From: Acidimicrobiales bacterium
GTDB lineage: Bacteria; Actinomycetota; Acidimicrobiia; Acidimicrobiales; JAUJNH01
Direction of reading: 5' to 3'
Assembly (NCBI GenBank): GCA_030448245.1
Contig: JAUJNH010000009.1
Coordinates: 1 to 64,000, forward strand
Length of the DNA stretch: 64,000 nucleotides
Shown here: positions 34,404-43,637 of the stretch, in pieces
Layout: every line of letters starts with the position of its first letter
Position numbering within the stretch: position 1 is the stretch's first letter
Position numbers and translations under genes: made by a program
The notes under the pieces: model-generated
Told to the model about the DNA's origin: nothing
Databases searched by the model: none
What the model saw: only the letters and a program-made list of their open reading frames with translations

Positions 34404-34826
34404 GTGCTCGAGAGAGCGGCGAGGGCGCAGCCGGGGAGTGCTGCCATCCTGCGAACGCTGCCGGTCGCGTCGACCCGGCTCCCTGCCCACCCGGCGTCCA
34501 GCAGGGCCGCCCGGGCCTTTGTCGCCGGCGAGCTGCGCGGCTGGGGCCTCGAGTCGGCCGTGGACGACGCCACCCTGCTCGTCTCGGAGCTCGTCACCGC
34601 CGCCGTGCTGCACGTGCGCACCCCGGTCGACGTCGTCGTCCGCAAGGTGAGGGCGAACGTGCGGGTCGAGGTGCTCGAAGGCGCCAAGCGGTCGAACCGG
34701 CGGCTGGATCTCGATCTCGAGGCCTCGCTCGACCGGGGCTTCAGCCTGATCGAGGCCGTGGCCTGCCGCTGGGGCATCGACCAGACCGGCGACGGCCAGA
34801 TGGTCTGGTTCGAGGTCGCGCTGTAG
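34404..34826 (+). CDS. degenerate HATPase (anti-sigma/RsbW-like) protein
   Basis: 140 residues resembling serine-protein-kinase anti-sigma factors: SSRAARAFVAGELRGWGL, then LLVSELVTAAVLHV and a final GFSLIEAVACRWGID. The N-box Asn of the family (SELVTNAVRH) is Ala, and the G1 Asp position reads VLEGAKR. ATP binding is therefore doubtful. It may act as a non-catalytic partner-switch protein. Confidence 0.65.
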   Translation: MLERAARAQPGSAAILRTLPVASTRLPAHPASSRAARAFVAGELRGWGLESAVDDATLLVSELVTAAVLHVRTPVDVVVRKVRANVRVEVLEGAKRSNRRLDLDLEASLDRGFSLIEAVACRWGIDQTGDGQMVWFEVAL

Positions 34827-34845
34827 CGCGCCCGGCCTCGGTCGG

Positions 34846-35757
34846 CTACAGGTTCTCGGTGCCGAGGAAGCTGTCGGCGATGGCGGCGGGAGCCTCGCTG
34901 TCCTCGGTCGCCTTCTCGTTCATCTCGGCCAGCTTCTCCGTGGTGAGCGCCTCGGAGACCTTGTTCACGACGTCGAGCAGGGCCGAGGTCGCCTTGTCCC
35001 TGCGGAGGACGGGCACGATGTTGCCGGGCTGCTGGAAGACCTTGTCGTCCTCGAGCACGACGTACTTGCCGCCCTTGGCCGTGTCCGGGTCGGACGAGGA
35101 CAGCCTGCCGATCTGTGCCGTACCCGCCTGGAGGGCCTCCTTGGTGAGCTGGCCACCTTCGTCCATGCCGGTCAACGTCAGGGCCGCATCGAGCCCGTAC
35201 ACGGTGCGCAGGCCGACGAGGCAGGTCTCGCGCGTCGCGCAGTCGATGGGACCGGCCAGGCTGATCGGCGGTGGGAGCGTCTGCAGGTCGCTGATCCGCT
35301 TGAGGCCGTTCGTGGTGGCGAAGTCCTTGGTCACGGCGATGACCTCGCTGTTGGCGCCGGGCGAAGCCTCGGCCACGGTCAGCCCACGCCGCGCCGCGGC
35401 TGCTTCGAGCGCCTCGACCGCCTGCGGAGTCGACATCCCCTTGGTCTGGGTCGGGTCGAGGAGGCCGAGGAAGTAGCCCAGGTAGGCCGGCACGAGGTCG
35501 ATCTCGCCGTTCTCGAGGGCGGGGGCGACCGCCTCGGCGTTGGCGATCCCGAGGCGGTAGTCCACGGTGGCGCCGGCCGCTTCCAGGGCGCCGCCGTAGA
35601 TCCGGGCCAGCACCTGGCTCTCGGTCGAGCCGAACGAGCCGATGACGATCTTGGCGCCCCCCGACGCGGCCTCGGTGTCGCTGCGGTTGCCGCACGCGGC
35701 GGCACCGCCGGCCAGCAGGACGAGGGCGACCAGGACACCGGGCAGCTTGGCGCGCAT
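34846..35757 (-). CDS. osmoprotectant/glycine betaine binding lipoprotein
   Basis: 303 residues. Signal with lipobox (GGAAACG), then an OpuAC/ProX-like fold: IVIGSFGSTESQVLARIYGGALEA in part, LVPAYLGYFLGLL and GKYVVLEDDKVFQQPGNIVPV. Binds quaternary amines or related osmolytes for an ABC importer. No ATPase or permease partner lies within the window nearby, so it is an orphan here. Confidence 0.8.
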   Translation of the reverse strand: MRAKLPGVLVALVLLAGGAAACGNRSDTEAASGGAKIVIGSFGSTESQVLARIYGGALEAAGATVDYRLGIANAEAVAPALENGEIDLVPAYLGYFLGLLDPTQTKGMSTPQAVEALEAAAARRGLTVAEASPGANSEVIAVTKDFATTNGLKRISDLQTLPPPISLAGPIDCATRETCLVGLRTVYGLDAALTLTGMDEGGQLTKEALQAGTAQIGRLSSSDPDTAKGGKYVVLEDDKVFQQPGNIVPVLRRDKATSALLDVVNKVSEALTTEKLAEMNEKATEDSEAPAAIADSFLGTENL

Positions 35758-35847
35758 GGTCGGGCAGCCTCGCACCTCGAGGGCTCGCTTGTCACCACGC
35801 CACGAGCCCCGCCTCGACGTGGACGCCTCGTTCGGCCCGTGCGTGGG

Positions 35848-36819
35848 TCAGAGGTTGGCGGCCAGGGACCGGGCGTTGTGGCGGAGGGTGCCGATGAGGT
35901 GTCGGTCGTGGTGCCGGCCTGCCCGAGGCCGTCGCCGGTCAGGGCTCCGCTCCCGCCACCGGCTTCACCCCGGCGTCCTCGGCGACCGACCGCACGCTGG
36001 CGTCTGGCACCGACAGCTCGGCGAAGACGGACCGGACCTGCTTGGCCTGGATGGCCTGGCGGAGGGTGGCCAGGTGCTGGGGGGGTATGTCGGCGAGGCC
36101 GTCCAGCGACGGCACCACCGACCCGACGACATCGAGCCCGTAGCGGGCCGCGAACCAGCCGAAGGTCTCCTTGGCCGTGACCAGGCCGCGACCGGCCACC
36201 GGGCCCAGCACCCGCCGCAGCTCCTCGTCGGTCCTGCCCAGGTCGGCCGAGTACGCGTCCCGGGCGGCGTTGAAGGCGGCCTCGTCGACCGGGTCGGCGG
36301 CGACCAGGGCGGCGGTCAGCGCCTTCACCATCTGCCTGGCGTTGTCGAGGTCCAGCCAGAGGAACGGGTCGCCTGCGCCCGACGGGGTCGTCCGCTGGGG
36401 TAGGCCCTCGCCGAGCACGACCAGCGGCGCCGCCGTTCCCGCCTCCTGCCGGGCCGGTCCCAGCCAGGGCTCGAGGCCGTGGCCGACGGCGACGACCAGA
36501 TCGGCCCGCTGCAGCGCCACCACGTCGAGGGGCGTGGCCAGGTAGGACACCGGGTCGAGCCCCGCTTTGACGATCACCTGGGTGCGGACGTTGGTGCTGC
36601 CCACCACGCGGAGCCAGTCGGCCACCACCGACGTGGTGGCGACCACCTGGAGGACCCGATCCGAGCGCAACGGCTGGCTGCGGCGCCGGGGGTGATCGGC
36701 GAGCCGCCGACGCCCGCCGGGTCGGAGCGCTCCGACGAGGATCGCTTCGAGCACCCGCCGGCGGCCGAGGCGGCCACGAGGAGGCAGACGGCCAGCACCA
36801 GCGAGCCGGCCCGTCGCAC
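35848..36819 (-). pseudogene. ZnuA-like zinc-binding lipoprotein with three -1 frameshifts
   Basis: The pieces, in order, are a lipoprotein signal from GTG 36819 (LVAASAAGGCSK), the ZnuA core (VVATTSVVADWLRVVG to GVKPVAG) and the C-terminal helix (LIGTLRHNARSLAANL, stop 35848-35850). Frame breaks lie at about 36660-36770, 35945 and 35905, each consistent with one lost base. Adding three bases gives 325 codons. The core lacks the His-rich loop and several zinc His look changed. It is divergent from a Fur-family regulator. Pseudogene or locally poor sequence. Confidence 0.6.
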
Positions 36820-36867
36820 GGGGCCAAGGCTGCCACCGGTGGGGCGGCCGTGTGGAAGCCTCGGGGC

Positions 36868-37305
36868 GTGGACCGGACCTCGGTGATCCTGCAGCAGCTG
36901 CGGAGCGACGGCACCAGGATCACCGCCGCCCGGCGGGCCCTGGTGACGGCGCTGGTCGACGCCGACGGCCACCACGTCACCGCCGACGACCTGGTGGAGA
37001 CCGTCCACCGCTCGATCCCTGCGGTGCACCGCTCCACGGTCTACCGCACCCTGGAGGCCCTGGAGCAGGCGGGCGTCGTCGAGCACGTCCACCTGGGCCA
37101 CGGCCGGGCCGTCTACCACCTGAGCGACGACCGGCACCACCACCTGGTGTGCGAACGCTGCGGCGCGGTGGTCGAGGTGCCCGAGGCGGTGGTGGCACCG
37201 CTGCGGGAGCAGCTGGCGGTCGGCTACGGCTTCGTGGTGAACGGGCGCCACTTCGCCCTGCCGGGGGTCTGTCGGGCCTGCGCCGCCCTCATCCCAGCCG
37301 ACTGA
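36868..37305 (+). CDS. Fur-family metal regulator
   Basis: 145 residues. Winged helix (HHVTADDLVETVHRSIPAVHRSTVYRTLEALEQ is recognisable in part), metal site DDRHHHLVCERCG and a second CxxC, GVCRACAAL. Size and motifs fit Fur/Zur. It is divergent from a ZnuA-like gene, so Zur is likely. GTG 36868 is preferred, GTG 36850 is possible. Confidence 0.85.
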   Translation: MDRTSVILQQLRSDGTRITAARRALVTALVDADGHHVTADDLVETVHRSIPAVHRSTVYRTLEALEQAGVVEHVHLGHGRAVYHLSDDRHHHLVCERCGAVVEVPEAVVAPLREQLAVGYGFVVNGRHFALPGVCRACAALIPAD

Positions 37306-38596
37306 GGCCACCGACCCAGGGCCGCACCGGGGGCGGCACCCGCACGCTGCCGTCCTCCTGGCGGTGGGCCTCGAGCAGCGCGGCCACCACTCGCGGCCAG
37401 GCCAGGGCCGAGCCGTTGACGGTGTGGGCGACGGCCGTGCCACCGCCCTCGACCCGGTGGCGGATGCCGGCCCGCCGGGCCTGGTAGTCGCCGTACCACG
37501 ACACCGAGGACACCTCGAGCCAGGCGCCCACGCCGGGGCTCCACACCTCGATGTCGAACGTCCGCATCGACGAGAACGCGAGGTCGCCGGCGCACAGGTC
37601 GAGGATGCGGTGGGCCAGCCCGAGCTCGCGCAGCAGGCCCTCGGCCCGGGCCAGGATCTCGGCCTGCAGGCCGAGCGCCTGCTCGGCGGTGGCCACGGCC
37701 ATCAGCTCGACCTTGTCGAACTCGTGGCTGCGCAGCAGGCCCCTGGTGTCCCGGCCGGCCGAGCCGGCCTCGCGCCGGAAGCAGGGGGTGTAGGCGCACA
37801 GCTTGAGGGGCAGGTCCGCTGCGTCCAGCAGCTCGTCGCGGGCCAGCGAGGTCAGCGGCACCTCAGCGGTGGGGATCGCCCACAGGTCGTCGCGCTCGAG
37901 GTGGTACATGTCGTCCTCGAACTTGGGCAGGTGGCCGGTGGCCACCATGGTCGCCGTCTTGACCAGGGTCGGCGGCCGCACCTCCTCCCACACGGGCCCC
38001 GGCCCGGGATCGGTGGTGTGGCGGTCGAGCGCCCACGAGGTCAGCCCCCGCAGCAGCCTGGCTCCTGCGCCCCGCCACAGCGGGAACATCGAGCCGGAGA
38101 GCTTGGCGCCGCGCTCCAGGTCGAGCAGCCCGTGCTGGGCGGCCACCTCCCAGTGGGGCACCCGCTGGCACGCCTGGTACGCGGCCTCGTTGAAGGGCAC
38201 GCCCGTCGGCGTCCACGTGCGCACCACCCGGTTGTCCTCGGGCCCGGCGCCGTCGGGGGCCGCGGCATCCGGGGTGTTGGGCGTCACCAGCAGCAGCCGC
38301 CGCAGCTCTTCGTCGAGGGCGGTGGCCCTCGCCTCGGCCTGGCCGGCCTGCTCGCCCCGGGCGCGGCTCTCACCCTGCAGGCGGTCGGCGGCCGGGTCCC
38401 CCGCCTTGCGGGCCGCCCCCACCTCCTTCGAGAGGCGCTTCACGTCGGCCCGGGCCTCGTCTCGCTCCTGGGCGGCGGCGCGAGCCGCGGCGTCGAGCTC
38501 GACCAGCTTGGCCACCTCGGACCTGTCGAGGCCCCGCCGGGCCAGAGCGGCGGCGACGCCGTCGGGATCAGCGCGGAGCCGGCGCACGTCGAGCAC
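37289..38596 (-). CDS. serS: seryl-tRNA synthetase
   Basis: 435 residues. The N-terminal coiled-coil arm (about 30-105) is followed by the class II core: motif 2 FRREAGSAGRDTRGLLRSHEF in part, the serine-pocket segment EVSSVSWYGDYQARR and motif 3 NGSALAWPRVV. The usual SSCSNxxDFQ reads SSVSWYGDYQ, a mild variation. GTG 38596 begins the canonical first strand (VLDVRRLRADPD). The 3' end overlaps fur by 17 bases. Confidence 0.93.
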   Translation of the reverse strand: MLDVRRLRADPDGVAAALARRGLDRSEVAKLVELDAAARAAAQERDEARADVKRLSKEVGAARKAGDPAADRLQGESRARGEQAGQAEARATALDEELRRLLLVTPNTPDAAAPDGAGPEDNRVVRTWTPTGVPFNEAAYQACQRVPHWEVAAQHGLLDLERGAKLSGSMFPLWRGAGARLLRGLTSWALDRHTTDPGPGPVWEEVRPPTLVKTATMVATGHLPKFEDDMYHLERDDLWAIPTAEVPLTSLARDELLDAADLPLKLCAYTPCFRREAGSAGRDTRGLLRSHEFDKVELMAVATAEQALGLQAEILARAEGLLRELGLAHRILDLCAGDLAFSSMRTFDIEVWSPGVGAWLEVSSVSWYGDYQARRAGIRHRVEGGGTAVAHTVNGSALAWPRVVAALLEAHRQEDGSVRVPPPVRPWVGGLSRLG

Positions 38597-38747
38597 GGCC
38601 CGGAGGGTAGGCCAGCCTGAGGGTGGGACCGAAGCGGGTTCCGGGTCGGCGGGCGCCACCGGTCCGCCGGAGGGCCCGGGTCGCCGTCCCTCGACGGGCC
38701 AGAAGTCGGCATCCGGTGGGGCTGGGGCAGTCGGTAGGTTCGGCGGG

Positions 38748-39701
38748 GTGGCTGCGCTCTCGGTCGACGACCTGGTGGTGCGCTACGGGCCGCGAGTGGC
38801 GGTGGACGGGATCTCGTTCGCGGTGGAGCCGGGCACGGTGCTGGCGCTGCTCGGCCCCAACGGTGCAGGCAAGACCACGACCGTCGAGACGCTCGAGGGC
38901 TACCGGCGGCCGAGCAGCGGGACCGTGCGCGTCCTCGGCCTCGACCCGGTTGCCGACCGGGCCGCGGTCGTCCCCCGGATCGGGGTGATGCTGCAGCAGG
39001 GCGGGGTGTACCCGACGATGCCGGCGGGGGCCGTGCTCCGCCTGTTCGCCTCGTACTACCCCCACCCCGTGGCGCCCGACGATCTCCTCGACCGTCTCGA
39101 CCTGCAGGCCGTGGCCCGCACCCCGTGGCGGCGGCTGTCGGGGGGCGAGCAGCAGCGCCTGTCCCTCGCTCTCGCCCTGGTCGGGCGACCCGAGGTGGCG
39201 TTCCTCGACGAGCCCTCGGCCGGCATGGACCCCGCAGCCCGGCGGGTCCTCGGTGCGGTGATCCGGGGCTTGCGCAGCGACGGGGTGACCATCCTCCTCA
39301 CCACCCACGACATCGAGGAGGCCGAGAAGCTGGCCGACGCCGTGGTCATCGTCGACGGCGGCCGGGTGGTGGCCGCGGGCACCCCCGACGACCTGATGCG
39401 GTCCGGCGGGGGCGACGAGATCCGCTTCGGGGGCCCACCGGGACTCGACGCCGCCGCGCTCGCCGCCGCCGTTGGCGGCGCGGTGGCCGAGGACCGCCCC
39501 GGCGAGTACGTCGTGTCCCTCGCGGCGACGCCTTCGAACCTGGCGCGGCTCACGGCGCGCCTGGCCGAGCAGGATGTGGCGGTGGCCGACATCCGCGCCG
39601 GCCGGCAGCGCCTCGAGGACGTGTTCCTGCGGCTCACCGCCCGGCCCTCGGCGGCCGAGGGTGAGCGGTCGTCTCGCCGCCGGCGGCGAGGGGTGGGCTG
39701 A
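38748..39701 (+). CDS. ABC-2 exporter ATP-binding protein
   Basis: 317 residues. Walker A GPNGAGKTT, Q-loop MLQQGG, signature LSGGEQQR, Walker B VAFLDEPSAGMD and H-loop TTHDIEE are intact, with a DUF4162-like C-terminal part. The one-base overlap with the permease shows an operon. Probable drug or lipid exporter; substrate unknown. GTG start at 38748. Confidence 0.85.
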   Translation: MAALSVDDLVVRYGPRVAVDGISFAVEPGTVLALLGPNGAGKTTTVETLEGYRRPSSGTVRVLGLDPVADRAAVVPRIGVMLQQGGVYPTMPAGAVLRLFASYYPHPVAPDDLLDRLDLQAVARTPWRRLSGGEQQRLSLALALVGRPEVAFLDEPSAGMDPAARRVLGAVIRGLRSDGVTILLTTHDIEEAEKLADAVVIVDGGRVVAAGTPDDLMRSGGGDEIRFGGPPGLDAAALAAAVGGAVAEDRPGEYVVSLAATPSNLARLTARLAEQDVAVADIRAGRQRLEDVFLRLTARPSAAEGERSSRRRRRGVG

Positions 39702-40429
39702 TGCGCGCCTTTGCCGCCCAGGCCCGGGCCGAGGTCTGGATGACCCTGCGCAACGGTGAGTCACTGCTCCTGGCCCTGGGCATCCCCGTCCTGCTGCTGA
39801 CCTTCTTCGCCACCGTCGACGTGCTGCCGGCGCCGGACGGCACCGAGCATCCCGTGGACTTCCTGGCCCCGGGCATCCTCGCCCTGGCCGTCATGAGCAC
39901 CGGCCTGGTCAGCCTGGCCATCGCCACGGGCTTCCAGCGCGGCTACGGGGTGCTGAAGCGGCTGGGGACGACCCCCCTCAGCCGCCCGGGACTGCTGGCC
40001 GCCAAGATCGTGGCCGTCCTCGTGGTGGAGCTGGTCCAGGTGGCGGTCCTGGTTCCGGTGGCTGCGGGGCTGGGCTGGCGGCCCTCGGGGGCCATGGCCT
40101 CGGCCCTGGCCGCCGTGCTGCTGGGCACCGTCGCCTTTTCGGGTCTCGGGCTGCTGATGGCAGGCGCCCTGAAGCCGGAGCTGACGCTGGCCCTGGCCAA
40201 CGGCCTCTACCTGGTCCTGCTCCTGCTCGGCGGGATGCTGGTGCCGCTGGCCTCCCTGCCCGGGGTCCTGCGGACGCTGGCGAAGGTGCTGCCAGCGGCA
40301 GCCCTGTCCGATGCCTTGCGAGCCTCGCTCGGTGACGGGCTCGCCGTCCCCGGCCGGGCCTGGGTCGTCCTCCTGGCCTGGGCCGTCGCCGCCCCGGTGG
40401 CCGCCGCCGCCACGTTCCGCTGGGAGTAG
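39701..40429 (+). CDS. ABC-2 type exporter permease
   Basis: 242 residues with six hydrophobic segments in the ABC-2 layout (LALGIPVLLLTFFA, FLAPGILALAVMSTGLVSLAIATGF in part, GMLVPLASLPGVLRTLAKVLP). It starts on the last base of the ATPase stop. Acts with the ATPase at 38748-39701. Confidence 0.85.
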   Translation: MRAFAAQARAEVWMTLRNGESLLLALGIPVLLLTFFATVDVLPAPDGTEHPVDFLAPGILALAVMSTGLVSLAIATGFQRGYGVLKRLGTTPLSRPGLLAAKIVAVLVVELVQVAVLVPVAAGLGWRPSGAMASALAAVLLGTVAFSGLGLLMAGALKPELTLALANGLYLVLLLLGGMLVPLASLPGVLRTLAKVLPAAALSDALRASLGDGLAVPGRAWVVLLAWAVAAPVAAAATFRWE

Positions 40430-40476
40430 CGCCCCGCCTTCGGCGACCCCGTCGTAGCCCGTCGCCTGCCGTTACC

Positions 40477-40950
40477 GTGCTCGACGTGGATCCGCCGCTC
40501 CTGGAGCACGCGGCCTTCGGCCGACTGCTCTGGGACGACGACGTTCAGTGGTACCGGGGACGGATGGGGCTGCAGGGCGAGGTGGTCGATCTCAGCATCA
40601 GTCCCTTCACCGACTGGGTCCCGTCGGAGATCCCCACGCGCCTCGCCGAGCCGCAGCACCTCATCGACGCGGTGCTCGAGCGCCTGGCTCTCGTCCAGCC
40701 CCGTATCCACGACCTCAAGCTGTACGCGGCGGCCAGCCTCCTCGAGAGCCACAACGGGGACGGGTGGAACGAGGGAGACCCGATCGACGCCGCCACGTTC
40801 GCCAGCCGTCTGCGCTTGACCAGCGTCGACGTCCACGAATCGCTCAGGGCCGAGTGGTGGTTCGACGACGGAGACCTGTTCTGGGGCCACTCGGTCATGG
40901 TCGAGACCGACGAGGCCGGCCACCCGCACGACGCCGGCCTCCACGGTTGA
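40477..40950 (+). CDS. DUF2262-like protein
   Basis: 157 residues. The pattern LLWDDDVQWYRGRMGLQGE, LYAAASLLESHNGDGWNEGD, SRLRLTSVDVHE, WWFDDGDLFWGHSVMVE and a C-terminal AGLHG fits DUF2262, a family of unknown function often acting in immunity or toxin contexts. No toxin neighbour is seen. GTG 40477 start. Confidence 0.6.
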   Translation: MLDVDPPLLEHAAFGRLLWDDDVQWYRGRMGLQGEVVDLSISPFTDWVPSEIPTRLAEPQHLIDAVLERLALVQPRIHDLKLYAAASLLESHNGDGWNEGDPIDAATFASRLRLTSVDVHESLRAEWWFDDGDLFWGHSVMVETDEAGHPHDAGLHG

Positions 40951-41126
40951 AGCGCCTCGGCCCCAGCGTCACCGGTCGACGGAGAACCGACGGGCGGCGC
41001 GTCTGCGACCTCGTCGGCGGACGGCGAGGAGAAGGAGACGCGCAGGGGCCAGCACGACACGGCCCGACAGGAGCGGCAGCCCGCGACGTGCGGGATCCAG
41101 GGCGAGCAGGACCGCCGGCTGGGCCG

Positions 41127-41642
41127 TCAGCCGCGGGTGCTGGCGAGAAGGGCCTCCAGGTCGGCGGTCGACATCTCGCCGAAGTGGCGGCCCCGGATCA
41201 CGCCGGCCCCGTCGACGGCGAACGTCACCGGGAAGCCGCCGCCCACGCCCCACCGGCGGGAGATGGCCCGGTCCGGGTCGTCGGCGCTGGGCCAGGTGGC
41301 TCCGTACCCGGCGAGCATCTCCCGCGCCCGCCGCCGGCTGTCCTCGACGGCCACCCCGACGACCGCCGTGCCGGCCCGCTCGGCCTCGACGAGGCGCGGA
41401 AGCTCGCGACGACACGGGTCACACCACGACCCCCAGAAGTTGACCAGGACGACCCGCCCCCGGAACGAAGCCAGGTCGACCCGCTCCCCCTCCACGATCC
41501 CCGCCCCCTCGAGCGCCGGCGCCACCCGCCCCACCTCAGCCCGCTGCTCCCCCGCCCGACACCCAACCACCACCAGGACGAGGCAGAGGGCGACGACGAC
41601 CCAGGAGCGGCGGCGCGGCACCAGCACGCCCCGGGTCGTCAT
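41127..41642 (-). CDS. TlpA/ResA-like thioredoxin lipoprotein
   Basis: 171 residues. Signal with lipobox (LVVVGCR), then a thioredoxin fold with VLVNFWGSWCDPCRRELP (CxxC), and the cis-Pro region GGGFPVTFAVD. Typical of membrane-anchored thiol reductases for cytochrome c or Cu-site maturation. It lies 2 bases after ctaG, at the end of the oxidase operon, so it could prepare the Cu site or heme-binding cysteines. Confidence 0.85.
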   Translation of the reverse strand: MTTRGVLVPRRRSWVVVALCLVLVVVGCRAGEQRAEVGRVAPALEGAGIVEGERVDLASFRGRVVLVNFWGSWCDPCRRELPRLVEAERAGTAVVGVAVEDSRRRAREMLAGYGATWPSADDPDRAISRRWGVGGGFPVTFAVDGAGVIRGRHFGEMSTADLEALLASTRG

Positions 41643-41644
41643 CG

Positions 41645-42607
41645 CTAGAGCTGTTCGGCGGGGCGCGCAGCGAGGCCGCCCGAGGGCGGGCTCTGCCCGC
41701 CCGACAGCCCAGCGCCAACAGGGGCGGCGTCCGGGAGGGAGCCGGGGGGAGGGGGCTTTGGCCCCTCCCCCTGCCGGCGCGGAGGGGGCTTTGGCCCCTC
41801 CCCCCGTCTCCTGATGTGCTCGGGCAGGCTGGCGGTGGCTGGGTTGCGCTGCTCGTTTCGCCACCAGTCGAAGAACACGATCATCACGGCGCCGATGGTC
41901 CAGAAGCTCTCGAGCATCCACATGGCGCCGGCGGCCAGCTGCTGGTCGTCGAGGGCCGACAGGCCCCACAGGCGGGGCGCGGTGGCGTAGTGGTGGTAGA
42001 TGGGCGTGCCGGCCAGGGCCAGGGCGGCGACGATGGGGACGGGCAGGAAGCCGTTGGCCATCAGGTACAGCATCTTCCCGGTCGAGCGCATCCGCGGCAG
42101 CTCGGGGGCCCGGTTCAGGACGGGGCTCCACAGGCACAGGGCGCTGGCGAACAGGACCAGGTGGACGCCGAAGTGGAGCGGCGCCGACGTGGTGGCGCCG
42201 TCCACCACGGTGCGCACGTGCGACAGCCCGACGATGAGGTTGAAGCCGACGAGGGCCACCAGCGGGCGGGCGCAGGTGCTGACCACCGCCCGCACGGCCG
42301 GCGGGCGCAGCAGCCAGCTGATCAGCCGGGTCGGGGTGCCGAGCAGGAGCAGCGGCGGGGCGACGAACGTGAAGACGACGTGCTGCACCATGTGGACCGC
42401 GTACAGCTGGTCCTCGCCGATCTCGTGCAGGGGCCAGCTCGAGGCGCCCCACACCAGCAGCAGGCCGCTGAGGAACCACCGTCGCTGCCGCCGGCTGGCG
42501 GGGGCGATGCGGGTGGTGGCCCACCAGTAGCCCACGCCGGCGGTCAGGAGGACGAGCAGGACGTCGGCATGTGGCGAGAACCCCGGGATGCCAACCTCCG
42601 GAGTCAC
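41645..42607 (-). CDS. ctaG: CtaG-type cytochrome c oxidase assembly protein
   Basis: 320 residues of the caa3_CtaG membrane family: seven hydrophobic segments, with HMVQHVVFTFVAPPLLLLG, FNLIVGLSHV and IYHHYAT. It is thought to help insert Cu into the oxidase. The C-terminal 65 residues are an odd Pro/Gly-rich tail (GEGPKPPP twice) encoded by two G-rich hairpins at 41744-41805; the true gene may have ended earlier. GTG 42607 overlaps the subunit IV gene by 4 bases. Confidence 0.85.
   Translation of the reverse strand: MTPEVGIPGFSPHADVLLVLLTAGVGYWWATTRIAPASRRQRRWFLSGLLLVWGASSWPLHEIGEDQLYAVHMVQHVVFTFVAPPLLLLGTPTRLISWLLRPPAVRAVVSTCARPLVALVGFNLIVGLSHVRTVVDGATTSAPLHFGVHLVLFASALCLWSPVLNRAPELPRMRSTGKMLYLMANGFLPVPIVAALALAGTPIYHHYATAPRLWGLSALDDQQLAAGAMWMLESFWTIGAVMIVFFDWWRNEQRNPATASLPEHIRRRGEGPKPPPRRQGEGPKPPPPGSLPDAAPVGAGLSGGQSPPSGGLAARPAEQL
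41744..41805. repeat. tandem G-rich hairpins
   Basis: Two near-identical palindromes, each of form GGAGGGGGC-TTTGG-CCCCTCCCCC, at 41744-41771 and 41781-41805. They lie at the ctaG end. A third copy lies at 52155-52181. They are terminator-like and look like a dispersed element. Confidence 0.6.
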
Positions 42608-42996
42608 CGCTGGGGCACCCCGGTCTCGATCAGGTTGATGTCCTGGCGGTCCTCTCGGGGTCCGAACTGGCGGAACATCATGAACATGGCGAGGTAGCAG
42701 GTCACCGCCAGCGCCAGCCCCGAGATGAACAGGCGGCGGGTGACGCGCGAGTCGAACTTGAGGTGCATGAAGTACGACGCCACGATGAAGAACTTCATCA
42801 CCATGCCGATCAGCAGCAGCGGGGCCACGGCGTCGCCGAGGTCGATGTAGGAGAGGGCCACCTCGACCGCGGTGATGACGGCCAGGATCAGGGCGATGAT
42901 CCAGTACTTCTTCTCGGTGGGGTGGTCGTCGTGGGCGTGGTCGTCGTGCGCGGGCTCGGCGGGGTGGTCGTCGTGGGCTTGCTCGACGGTGGTCAT
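42604..42996 (-). CDS. ctaF: cytochrome c oxidase subunit IV
   Basis: 130 residues. A His/Asp-rich cytoplasmic start (HDDHAHDDHPTEKKYW) leads to three membrane segments with the COX4_pro pattern (ALILAVITAVEVALSYI, FFIVASYFMHLKFD). It overlaps ctaG by 4 bases and the subunit III gene by one. Structural subunit of the aa3/caa3 oxidase. Confidence 0.85.
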   Translation of the reverse strand: MTTVEQAHDDHPAEPAHDDHAHDDHPTEKKYWIIALILAVITAVEVALSYIDLGDAVAPLLLIGMVMKFFIVASYFMHLKFDSRVTRRLFISGLALAVTCYLAMFMMFRQFGPREDRQDINLIETGVPQR

Positions 42997-43637
42997 CAGA
43001 GCGGGAGGAGGTACACGACGGTGAACACGACGACCCAGACCACGTCGACGAAGTGCCAGTACAGACCGGCGATCTCGACGGTCTCGGCCCGCTCCGGGGT
43101 GAGCCGGCCCTTGGCGATCAGGATGACGAGGGCCAGGAGGATGAGCACGCCGATGCCGACGTGGGTGCCGTGGAACCCGGTGAGCACGTAGAACGAGGAG
43201 CTGGCCGGGTTCGTCTTCATCGTCATCCCCTCACGGATGAAGACGGTGAACTCGTAGATCTGGCCGCCGAGGAAGGTGGCCCCCAGCAGCGCGGTGGCCG
43301 ACAGCCACACCATGGCCCGGCGGGAGTCGGCCCGGTTGAACGCCGAAAGGGCCAGCACCATGGTGAGCGAGCTCATCAGCAGGATGAACGAGCTGACCGA
43401 GGTGAACGGGATGTCGTACACGTCGTGGGGCTTGACGGTGCCGAGGGGGGCCCGGCTGCGGTACAGGAAGAAGGTGGAGATCAGCGCCCCGAACAGCAGG
43501 CACTCCGAGCCCAGGAAGGCCCACATGGCCACCTTGTCGTTGGAGATTCCGGTGTTGGTGGGCGGGTGTGCGTGCCCGGACGCCTCGGCGTTGTGCTCGG
43601 CCTCGTCCGCTCCGTGCTCGACGGCGACGGCGGCCAT
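42996..43637 (-). CDS. ctaE: cytochrome c oxidase subunit III
   Basis: 213 residues, five membrane segments. MWAFLGSECLLFGALISTFF, FYVLTGFHGTHVGIGVL (HGTH) and GLYWHFVDVVWVVVF are diagnostic. The start ATG shares one base with the ctaD stop, so translation is coupled. Confidence 0.92.
   Translation of the reverse strand: MAAVAVEHGADEAEHNAEASGHAHPPTNTGISNDKVAMWAFLGSECLLFGALISTFFLYRSRAPLGTVKPHDVYDIPFTSVSSFILLMSSLTMVLALSAFNRADSRRAMVWLSATALLGATFLGGQIYEFTVFIREGMTMKTNPASSSFYVLTGFHGTHVGIGVLILLALVILIAKGRLTPERAETVEIAGLYWHFVDVVWVVVFTVVYLLPL

Noticed and set aside
40951-41126. Small minus-strand frame with a hydrophobic/basic peptide ending at 40969
   Set aside because: Only about 28 codons from a GTG, no ribosome binding site and no family.
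41744-41805. Possible CRISPR-like direct repeats
   Set aside because: Only two copies, palindromic, 9 bases apart, with no spacers or cas genes.
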